NCBI GenBank assembly: GCA_021155145.1
Contig: JAJNPX010000169.1
Coordinates: 1 to 8,041 of the forward strand
Origin: Acidisarcina sp.
GTDB taxonomy: Bacteria; Acidobacteriota; Blastocatellia; Pyrinomonadales; Pyrinomonadaceae
Length of the DNA: 8,041 nt
Direction of reading: 5' to 3'
Below the pieces are notes generated by a model. That model was not told where the DNA came from and did not search any database. It saw only the letters and a list, made by a program, of their open reading frames with translations. This document shows positions 1 through 5,801 of this stretch, piece after piece. The position numbers and the translations under genes are program-made. The stretch's first letter is position 1, and each line of letters opens with the position of its first letter.

Positions 1-1
1 T

Positions 2-229
2 CCCGGCTTCCGGCAGGCATTCAATTACTATTTCACACGCGTACTTCCGCGTATTGGCGGTGCGGTCAGCGGATCTCGCGGGGCCTATGAATATCTTCCC
101 GACTCGGTCTCGAAGTTTCCGAACCAGAAAGGCCTCGCCGCTTTGATGGAGGAGGTTGGGTTTGATTCCGTCGGCTTTACGAATCTGACGGGCGGGATCG
201 CAGCGATACACTTCGGCGAGAGAAGGTGA
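2..229 (+). CDS. ubiE: UbiE/MenG quinone C-methyltransferase (3' end only)
   Basis: This is the last 75 residues of a SAM-dependent methyltransferase that methylates demethylmenaquinone (MenG) or the ubiquinone precursor (UbiE), the final or near-final step of respiratory quinone synthesis at the inner face of the membrane. The open frame enters from the left edge and ends at TGA 227-229. Visible in it is the C-terminal UbiE/COQ5 family signature: YYFTRVLPRIGG, then SGSRGAYEYLPDSVSKFP, followed by a leucine-rich helix and a terminal GGIAAIHFGE strand, as is usual for the family. The SAM-binding part lies outside the window. Sequence alone does not separate the ubiquinone and menaquinone roles; menaquinone is more likely if the host is an acidobacterium. 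It is separated from the downstream operon by 127 bp containing a candidate promoter, so it is probably a separate transcription unit. Confidence 0.92.
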   Translation, partial: PGFRQAFNYYFTRVLPRIGGAVSGSRGAYEYLPDSVSKFPNQKGLAALMEEVGFDSVGFTNLTGGIAAIHFGERR

Positions 230-322
230 TCTTTTGGCCTCGCTCGAGCGGGTTAAGAGCGTCACATCTTCTCGCGACATGCGATGCCCGCCGGTTTGTG
301 AAACAATTATCTCGTCAGGGCA

Positions 323-350
323 TTGACCTCCGCGAATCTTTGGCTATTAC
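323..350 (+). promoter_or_regulatory. Candidate sigma-70-type promoter for the permease/5-oxoprolinase operon
   Basis: TTGACC at 323-328 matches the -35 consensus TTGACA at five of six bases. TATTAC at 345-350 matches the -10 consensus TATAAT at four of six. The spacer is 16 bp. The expected transcription start, about seven bases past the -10 box, falls at or beside position 357, the A of the first ATG of the operon, which would make the first message leaderless. This fits the absence of any Shine-Dalgarno sequence before that ATG. It is a pattern match only; the host's own promoter consensus is unknown. Confidence 0.42.
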
Positions 351-356
351 CGATCG

Positions 357-1337
357 ATGAAGTACAAACTGCTGAATTTTGCACGTCAGCTCGCGTTGAT
401 ATTGCTTGTCATTTGGACCGTGGTCTCGCTGGTCACGCTATTGATCGAGCTCGTCCCGGGCTCTCCGGCAACGACCATCCTCGGCGAGACGGCCACCGCC
501 GAACAGATAGCAAACTTCAACGCCAAGCACGGCCTCGATAAGCCTGCCTTCTTTATCTCGTACTCCTCGGAGAATGGCCTCGTGTGGAATGGCATGAACA
601 ATCGCTATGCCGACTATTGGCTTGGGCTTTTTCAGGGCGATCTCGGCAGGTCGTTTCGCACAGACCGGCCGGTGCTCGATATGATACTCGAGCGTTATCC
701 GGCGACCATCAAGCTGGCCGTCGCCTCGATGCTGGTAGCCATCGGCATCGCTTTGCCGCTCGGTGTGCTTGCCGGAACAAATAAGAACGGCCTGATCGAC
801 AATTTCGCGTCTTTCATAGCACTTCTCGGGATCTCGCTACCGACATTCGTCATCGGGCCGTTCCTCGTTTACATATTTGCCGTCCAGCTCGGGTGGTTTC
901 GCCCCGGCGGAAGCCTCTATCCCGAAGACATCATTCTCCCGGCAGTTACGCTCGGCGCCGCATTGTCGGCGATCCTGACGCGAATGATCCGCTCCAGCGT
1001 GATCGAAGAACTCGGCGAAGATTATGTCCGCACGGCACGTGCAAAGGGCCTGAGCGAGCGACGGGTCGTCTATAAACACGTACTCAAGAACGGCTTGATA
1101 CCGGTCGTAACGATCCTCGGGCTGCAGTTGGGTGTGCTTCTCGCCGGATCGATCATCACCGAAAAGATATTTAGCTGGCAGGGCCTCGGCCTGCTTTTGC
1201 TCGAGGACGGCATCGCCAAGCGCGACTACCGTCTCGTCCAGGGGTGCGTCCTTGTCATCAGCCTTACATATATTATTGCCAACTCATTGACTGATTTTGT
1301 TTATAGAAGATTGGACCCGAGGATTCGCCTCAGCTGA
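357..1337 (+). CDS. DppB-family ABC transporter permease (peptide/nickel type)
   Basis: Inner-membrane permease subunit of a peptide-type ABC importer, 326 residues, normal for the DppB/OppB family. The N-terminus is a basic stretch followed by a first membrane segment at about 11-32, running into ELVPGSPATTILGE, the typical start of the periplasmic loop. Further hydrophobic segments lie at about 117-139, 150-178, 193-209, 248-267 and 294-312. The cytoplasmic EAA loop that contacts the ATPase is at about 217-246 (EELGEDYVRTARAKGLSERR, then VVYKHVLKN), with the conserved A-x-G-L pattern. The start is fixed: an in-frame stop lies at 324-326 with no ATG, GTG or TTG between. No Shine-Dalgarno sequence precedes it. 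It is the first gene of the operon and pairs with the DppC-like permease 12 bp downstream. The cargo is probably an oligopeptide, amino-acid derivative or, given the neighbours, 5-oxoproline or pyroglutamyl peptides; the sequence does not prove which. Confidence 0.93.
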   Translation: MKYKLLNFARQLALILLVIWTVVSLVTLLIELVPGSPATTILGETATAEQIANFNAKHGLDKPAFFISYSSENGLVWNGMNNRYADYWLGLFQGDLGRSFRTDRPVLDMILERYPATIKLAVASMLVAIGIALPLGVLAGTNKNGLIDNFASFIALLGISLPTFVIGPFLVYIFAVQLGWFRPGGSLYPEDIILPAVTLGAALSAILTRMIRSSVIEELGEDYVRTARAKGLSERRVVYKHVLKNGLIPVVTILGLQLGVLLAGSIITEKIFSWQGLGLLLLEDGIAKRDYRLVQGCVLVISLTYIIANSLTDFVYRRLDPRIRLS

Positions 1338-1349
1338 TCAGATCAACGG

Positions 1350-2159
1350 ATGAACCGTTTAACCTACATCGGGCTTGCGATCGCCGCGGTCGTCATTTTG
1401 ACTGCGGTATTTGCTCCCTTTATCGCTACTCACGATGTAACTGCACAGGACCTCGCTAACAGGTTCGCGTCGCCGTCGGCCGAGTATTGGTTCGGCACGG
1501 ACGCGCTCGGCCGCGATGTATTCTCTCGCGTCGTCTTTGGAGCTCGGATCTCGCTCCAGGTCGGGATCACGGTCGTCCTTGTATCCGGTGTTGTCGGTAT
1601 CTTGATCGGAGCGATCGCAGGATTCTACGGCGGTTGGATAGACAAGTTCCTCTCCGGCTATCTGTTCAACGTCTTTCTTGCATTTCCTGGCCTGCTGCTC
1701 GCGATCGCACTCGTCGCGTTTCTCGGGGCCGGCCTCGGTAAACTTATTCTTGCCCTCTGTATCATCGGCTGGGTCGGATACGCCCGCGTGATGCGCGGCC
1801 AGGTTCTGAAGGTGCGCGAATACGATTTCGTTCAAGCGGCGAAAGCCCTTGGGGCGAGCAATATGCGAATACTCTTCACGCACATCTTGCCCAATTCGAT
1901 CCAGCCGCTGATCGTACAGGCCTCACTTGGAATGGCAGGATCCGTTCTATCCGAAGCGTCGCTCTCGTTCCTGGGCCTCGGCATCCCGCCGCCGGCCCCG
2001 AGCTGGGGGACGATGATCGAGGAAGCTCGAAATTATTTCGCATCGTATCCACATATGCTCTTCTTTCCGGGCATCGCGATCGCGCTCACCGTACTCGCGT
2101 TCAACTTTATCGGTGACGGCCTTCGCGAATATCTCGACCCTAAACAGCGAACGCGATAG
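1350..2159 (+). CDS. DppC-family ABC transporter permease (peptide/nickel type)
   Basis: Second permease of the same importer, expected to form a heterodimer with the preceding DppB-like protein in the inner membrane. It has 269 residues, typical for DppC/OppC proteins that lack a long N-terminal tail. The first membrane segment is at about 5-25, then the family signature FGTDALGRDVFSRVVFGARI at 48-67. The EAA loop is at about 155-182 (VREYDFVQAAKALGASNMRI, then LFTHILPN). It is followed by SEASLSFLGLGIPPPAPSWG at 201-220 and a C-terminal GDGLREYLDP, all hallmarks of the family. The start ATG lies 12 bp after the previous stop; the upstream sequence AGATCAACGG is not a convincing ribosome site, so translation may be coupled to the gene before. 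No ATP-binding or substrate-binding protein follows; these must be encoded elsewhere or outside the window. Confidence 0.94.
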   Translation: MNRLTYIGLAIAAVVILTAVFAPFIATHDVTAQDLANRFASPSAEYWFGTDALGRDVFSRVVFGARISLQVGITVVLVSGVVGILIGAIAGFYGGWIDKFLSGYLFNVFLAFPGLLLAIALVAFLGAGLGKLILALCIIGWVGYARVMRGQVLKVREYDFVQAAKALGASNMRILFTHILPNSIQPLIVQASLGMAGSVLSEASLSFLGLGIPPPAPSWGTMIEEARNYFASYPHMLFFPGIAIALTVLAFNFIGDGLREYLDPKQRTR

Positions 2160-2164
2160 GCAAA

Positions 2165-2827
2165 ATGCGCATTTTTCCACTTGGTGAATCGGCGCTCACG
2201 ATCGAATTGGGCAATGAGATCTCGATCGAGCTGAATGAAAGGGCGATCGAGCTTTGCGCTCATATTTCCGCTCACGCGTTCCCGGGTATGATCGAAGCTG
2301 TTCCGGCATATTCCTCGGTGACGGTCTTTTTCGATCCTCTAGCCGTCGGTCAGGCTTTCGATGGATCACCGCATTCGGCGGTAGAGGCCATTGCCCGAGA
2401 GAGGCTGGCGTCGTTGACCGCGACGGCGAACGAAAATGGCCGTACGATCGAGGTGCCCGTTCGCTTCGACGCCGAAAGTTCGCCCGACCTCGGCGTTGTC
2501 TGTGACTTCAGCGGCCTTGGCATCGAAGAGGCCATCGACGTATTTCTTGGTAAAACATATAAGGTCTTTATGCTCGGCTTCCTGCCGGGATTCGCCTATA
2601 TGGGTGAGGTCGACGACCGGATCGCCGCTCCGAGACTAAGTACGCCGCGAACCAGAGTTCCGGCCGGAAGCGTCGGCATCGCCGGAAATCAGACCGGGAT
2701 ATACCCTGTGAGTTCTCCGGGTGGATGGAACGTGATCGGACGCACGGACCTTTCCATCTTCGATCGCGATGCGACACCGCCATGCCTATTCCGGCCCGGC
2801 GATGACGTCAGATTTGTGCTCTCGTGA
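2165..2827 (+). CDS. pxpB: 5-oxoprolinase subunit PxpB (KipI/allophanate hydrolase subunit 1 family)
   Basis: Subunit of the three-part prokaryotic 5-oxoprolinase PxpABC, which opens 5-oxoproline (pyroglutamate) to L-glutamate with ATP hydrolysis in the cytoplasm. The family was formerly called KipI, after a Bacillus kinase inhibitor, or allophanate hydrolase subunit 1. At 220 residues it is family-sized. An N-terminal domain begins MRIFPLGESALTIELG. The C-terminal cyclophilin-like domain carries the family motifs GFLPGFAYMG at 138-147, PRTRVPAGSVGIAG at 161-174, and QTGIYPVSSPGGWNVIGRT at 176-194. The start codon is 5 bp after the DppC stop, with no clear Shine-Dalgarno sequence, consistent with coupled translation. 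The gene is followed directly by pxpC and pxpA, and that trio is what separates 5-oxoprolinase from a lone Kip-type regulator. No truncation or missing motif is seen. Confidence 0.93.
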   Translation: MRIFPLGESALTIELGNEISIELNERAIELCAHISAHAFPGMIEAVPAYSSVTVFFDPLAVGQAFDGSPHSAVEAIARERLASLTATANENGRTIEVPVRFDAESSPDLGVVCDFSGLGIEEAIDVFLGKTYKVFMLGFLPGFAYMGEVDDRIAAPRLSTPRTRVPAGSVGIAGNQTGIYPVSSPGGWNVIGRTDLSIFDRDATPPCLFRPGDDVRFVLS

Positions 2828-2840
2828 GTCAGCTTTTTAA

Positions 2841-3785
2841 ATGTCTTTGGTTATTGAGAAACCGGGAATTCTTTCCACCATCCAGGACGGCGGGCGGACG
2901 GGTTTTTTCTCGCTCGGGATCAATCCGAATGGGGCGATGGACCGGACGGCCATGCGGCTTGCCAATATCCTCGTCGGCAGCGATGCAGGCGAGGCGGTCA
3001 TCGAGATGCACTTCCCCGCCCCGAAGATCGTTTTCGAACAACCGTGCAGCTTTTCGATCGCCGGAGCAGACTTCGGGGCACGCCTAAATGACCTGCCGAT
3101 CGCCAATTGGAGCAGCAACACGGCTCGCACCGGGGATGTTCTGTGCTTTAACGAACCGCGTCAGGGCACGAGGGCTTATCTGGCCCTTGCCGGTGGACTC
3201 GAGATCCCCGAATGGCTCGGGAGCAAAAGCACAAACCTGGCGGTCAACGCAGGTGGATTCGAGGGCCGAAAGCTGGCCGCCGGTGACCGCATCGGCCTCG
3301 CACAGCCTCGCTTGCTATCTGGTTTGACGATCGGCCCGTCATTGATACCAAAGTACAGCCGGTTTCCCACGGTTCGTGTGATTCCCGGCGGCGAGTTCGA
3401 GCTTCTCTCTGCGGTCAGCGAGCGCGTCTTTCTGAATGAAGGCTTTCGGGTGACGCCCAACTCCGACCGTATGGGATCTCGTCTGGATGGCGAGCCCCTG
3501 TTCCTCCTGCACGAAAAGCCGATGGTGTCGGCGGCCGTGACATTAGGAACGATCCAATTATTGCCTGATGGCCAACTGGTAATACTCTTGGCCGACCACC
3601 AGACGTCGGGCGGCTACCCGCGCCTCGGAACCGTCATATCGGCGGATCTGCCTTTGGTTGCACAGCTTGGGCCGGGCGACGGAGTGGGTTTTCATCATTG
3701 TTCTGTCGAAGAATCGATCCGCCTGACGGGCCGGTTCGAACGCGACCTCTGTTTCCTGAGGTCCGGCGTAAAGTTGAGCCGGTAA
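2841..3785 (+). CDS. pxpC: 5-oxoprolinase subunit PxpC (KipA/biotin-dependent carboxyltransferase family)
   Basis: Third subunit type of PxpABC, related to KipA and to the allophanate-hydrolase-subunit-2 domain of urea carboxylases; databases often call it a biotin-dependent carboxyltransferase although no biotin chemistry is needed here. It has 314 residues, family-typical. Motifs seen: TIQDGGR at 13-19, NPNGAMDR at 28-35, LALAGGLEIPEWLGSKST at 114-131, TPNSDRMGSRLDG at 205-217, and ADHQTSGGYPRLG at 251-263 near the C-terminal fold. The start is secure: an in-frame TAA lies immediately before the ATG at 2838-2840. The 13-bp gap after pxpB (GTGAGTCAGCTTTTTAA) contains no Shine-Dalgarno match. 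PxpB and PxpC are expected to form a complex, and some bacteria fuse them. A biotin-carboxylase partner would be expected if this were a urea or allophanate system; none is present, which supports the 5-oxoprolinase reading. Confidence 0.92.
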   Translation: MSLVIEKPGILSTIQDGGRTGFFSLGINPNGAMDRTAMRLANILVGSDAGEAVIEMHFPAPKIVFEQPCSFSIAGADFGARLNDLPIANWSSNTARTGDVLCFNEPRQGTRAYLALAGGLEIPEWLGSKSTNLAVNAGGFEGRKLAAGDRIGLAQPRLLSGLTIGPSLIPKYSRFPTVRVIPGGEFELLSAVSERVFLNEGFRVTPNSDRMGSRLDGEPLFLLHEKPMVSAAVTLGTIQLLPDGQLVILLADHQTSGGYPRLGTVISADLPLVAQLGPGDGVGFHHCSVEESIRLTGRFERDLCFLRSGVKLSR

Positions 3786-3815
3786 AATGTGCTACCATCT
3801 CGAAACCGATCTTGA

Positions 3816-4580
3816 ATGATGGTCCTCGACAAAACTGTAGATCTGAACTGCGATCTCGGCGAAGGTTATCCGAACGATGTTGAGTTGATGCGGCTCATCA
3901 CATCCGCAAACATCGCCTGCGGGTATCACGCCGGCGATCCGGACACAATGCGTTATGCGATCGAGCTTGCGATCGAGAACGACGTCGCGATCGGGGCTCA
4001 TCCCGGTTACAAAGACAAAACGAATTTTGGGCGCACGGCAATGTCATTGACCTTTGGCGAGATTCACGACATCGTGACCGACCAGATCCTGGCGCTAAGG
4101 CATCTATGTGAGTCGAGCGGTACAAAACTGCATCATGTAAAACCTCACGGAGCGCTCTATAATCAGGCAGCACGTGATCGGGAGATCGCCGCGGCAATAG
4201 TCGAAGGCGTTCGCGCCGTCGATCCGAAGCTCGTCCTTTACGGGCTTTCCGGAAGCATCATGATCGAAGAAGCGGAACGGGTCGGTTTGAGAACGGCAAG
4301 CGAGGTGTTTGCCGACCGCACCTATCTGTCGGATGGAACGCTCACGCCCCGAACTTCGCCAAATGCATTGATCACCGACGAGGACGCATCGATCACCCAG
4401 GTGATGGACATGGTCAAATACGGACGAGTCCGTTCGCTCGACGCGATAATGGTCCCGATCACGGCAGAGACGATCTGCATTCACGGCGACGGCGAACACG
4501 CCGTGCGGTTTGCACGAAACGTTAGAAGATCGCTATCTGAAGCAGGTATTAGCATCGCTCCGCCGCTTCACAATTCCTGA
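3816..4580 (+). CDS. pxpA: 5-oxoprolinase subunit PxpA (LamB/YcsF family)
   Basis: LamB/YcsF-family subunit of the ATP-dependent 5-oxoprolinase, 254 residues, as usual for the family. It has a polysaccharide-deacetylase-like barrel fold and works with PxpB and PxpC. The family blocks are all intact: DLNCDLGEGY at 9-18, ANIACGYHAGDP at 31-42, IGAHPGYKD at 59-67, HVKPHGALYN at 107-116, EVFADRTY at 163-170 and ICIHGD at 220-225, supplying conserved Asp, His and Glu residues. An in-frame TGA at 3813-3815 fixes the start at ATG 3816 or the adjacent ATG 3819; the two cannot be told apart and no Shine-Dalgarno sequence favours either. The 30-bp gap after pxpC is the largest in the operon. The stop TGA overlaps the next gene's ATG by one base. 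An older tag, lactam utilisation protein LamB, refers to this same family, not to the maltoporin. Confidence 0.94.
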   Translation: MMVLDKTVDLNCDLGEGYPNDVELMRLITSANIACGYHAGDPDTMRYAIELAIENDVAIGAHPGYKDKTNFGRTAMSLTFGEIHDIVTDQILALRHLCESSGTKLHHVKPHGALYNQAARDREIAAAIVEGVRAVDPKLVLYGLSGSIMIEEAERVGLRTASEVFADRTYLSDGTLTPRTSPNALITDEDASITQVMDMVKYGRVRSLDAIMVPITAETICIHGDGEHAVRFARNVRRSLSEAGISIAPPLHNS

Positions 4581-5749
4581 TGAAAGAACGTTCACTCCGA
4601 TCTGTCGTGCTTGGAGCGGCCTTCTTGATGGCCACTTCCGCCGTCGGTCCCGGCTTCCTGACGCAGACGACCGTTTTTACAAAACAGCTGCTCGCCAGCT
4701 TTGGCTTCGTCATTCTTCTCTCGATCGTCCTCGACATATTTGCGCAGCTGAATATCTGGCAGGTTCTGACCGTCAGCGGAAAACGCGGCCAGGACGTAGC
4801 CAATCAGACCATTCCGGGCGCCGGTTACGTGCTCGCGATAATGGTCGCCTTCGGCGGGCTGATATTTAATATCGGGAACATTGCCGGGAGCGGTCTTGGC
4901 TTCAACGTTCTCTTCGGAGTTCCGGTCGAGGTCGGGGCGGTGATCAGCGCGGTTATTGCGATCTTTATCTTTCTTCTCAAGGACGCTGCAAGGGTCATGG
5001 ACCTCTTCGTGAAGATCCTCGGGGCCGTGATGATCGTGTTGATCGCCTATGTTCTATTCGAATCAAAGCCTGATGTTGGACAAGCACTCTATCGCACCAT
5101 CGCGCCTGAGCGGATCGATGCAAGGGCCATCGTAACGCTTGTGGGCGGCACCGTTGGCGGTTACATCACGTTCGCCGGAGCTCACCGCCTGATCGATGCC
5201 GGGATAACCGGAGCTGAGAATCTGCCGGAGGTTCGTCGGAGCGCCGTCACTGGCATAATGCTGACGGCGTGTATCCGCTTCTTTCTGTTTCTGGCGGCAT
5301 TTGGTGTTATTTCGATGGGGTTCTCGATCGATGATGCTAATCCCCCGGCTTCTGTGTTTCAGAATGCTGCGGGCCCGGTCGGATACAAGATATTTGGGAT
5401 CGTGATGTGGTCGGCGGCGATCACCTCGGTCATAGGTGCCGCGTTCACGAGTGTCTCATTTCTAAAAACGCTGCATTCCGCTATTGAAAATAGGGCCAAT
5501 TACGCGATCGTCGCGTTCATTGCCGTCTCGACCGTGATCTTCCTGGTGGTCGGCCAGCCGGTGAAGGTCCTTGTCTGGGCAGGCACGATAAACGGATTCA
5601 TCCTTCCGGTAGGGCTCGCTCTGGTACTGCTTGCCTCCCGAAACACAAATGTCGTGAACAGCTACGTCCATCCCCTGTGGCTCCAGGCCGCGGGCTGGCT
5701 CGTGGTGCTGGTAATGGCTGCTTTCAGCATTCTCACGCTGCTGCCGTAA
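4580..5749 (+). CDS. Nramp-superfamily membrane transporter, YcsG-like, with altered metal-site motifs
   Basis: Polytopic inner-membrane transporter of 389 residues, mostly hydrophobic, with about eleven membrane segments; related to the Nramp (Mn/Fe-H+) superfamily and resembling YcsG, which sits beside the 5-oxoprolinase genes in Bacillus subtilis. The first helix reads MATSAVGPGFLTQT at 17-30, where true Nramp metal carriers have D-P-G-N; here Asp and Asn are replaced in G-P-G-F. The region corresponding to helix 6 reads GGYITFAGAHRLIDAG at 193-208, lacking the metal-binding Met of the M-P-H motif. These substitutions argue against Mn or Fe transport. Because it is last in a 5-oxoprolinase operon and starts within the pxpA stop (TGATG), uptake of 5-oxoproline or a related compound is the likely role, but this is inferred from context. 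No Shine-Dalgarno sequence is visible, consistent with re-initiation from pxpA. Its stop codon overlaps the opposite-strand terminator's U-tract. Confidence 0.85.
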   Translation: MKERSLRSVVLGAAFLMATSAVGPGFLTQTTVFTKQLLASFGFVILLSIVLDIFAQLNIWQVLTVSGKRGQDVANQTIPGAGYVLAIMVAFGGLIFNIGNIAGSGLGFNVLFGVPVEVGAVISAVIAIFIFLLKDAARVMDLFVKILGAVMIVLIAYVLFESKPDVGQALYRTIAPERIDARAIVTLVGGTVGGYITFAGAHRLIDAGITGAENLPEVRRSAVTGIMLTACIRFFLFLAAFGVISMGFSIDDANPPASVFQNAAGPVGYKIFGIVMWSAAITSVIGAAFTSVSFLKTLHSAIENRANYAIVAFIAVSTVIFLVVGQPVKVLVWAGTINGFILPVGLALVLLASRNTNVVNSYVHPLWLQAAGWLVVLVMAAFSILTLLP

Positions 5750-5777
5750 AAAAGGGCCGGCCCATGCGGACCAGCCC
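5748..5777 (-). terminator. Intrinsic terminator of the minus-strand protease operon
   Basis: Read on the minus strand, GGGCTGGTCC (5777-5768), loop GCAT and GGGCCGGCCC (5763-5754) form a 10-bp stem with two G-U wobbles, followed at once by six T residues (5753-5748). It lies 24 bp past the stop codon of the protease gene, the expected place. Read on the plus strand the two wobbles become C-A mismatches and no T-run follows, so it should act mainly on minus-strand transcripts. The T-tract overlaps the TAA stop of the convergent transporter gene. Confidence 0.85.
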
Positions 5778-5801
5778 CGGTATTTCCCAAGGATCTCTCC
5801 T

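Noticed and set aside
241..250. Perfect 10-bp palindrome CGCTCGAGCG just after the methyltransferase stop
   Set aside because: It has no loop and no T-run, so it is not a terminator. A single short palindrome is not enough to call an operator.
323..541. 72-codon plus-strand open frame starting at TTG 323
   Set aside because: It overlaps the DppB-like gene in another frame, has an arginine-rich composition typical of a shadow frame, and its start coincides with the candidate -35 box.
1359..1883. 174-codon minus-strand open frame inside the DppC-like gene
   Set aside because: Charged, low-complexity protein antisense to a clearly conserved permease; no recognisable motif or ribosome site.
2165..3785. 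Alternative reading of pxpB/pxpC as allophanate hydrolase subunits or Kip sporulation regulators
   Set aside because: There is no urea carboxylase or biotin carboxylase gene and no sensor-kinase context, whereas adjacent pxpA completes the 5-oxoprolinase set.
4104..4499. 131-codon minus-strand open frame within pxpA
   Set aside because: Antisense shadow of a gene whose family motifs are all intact.
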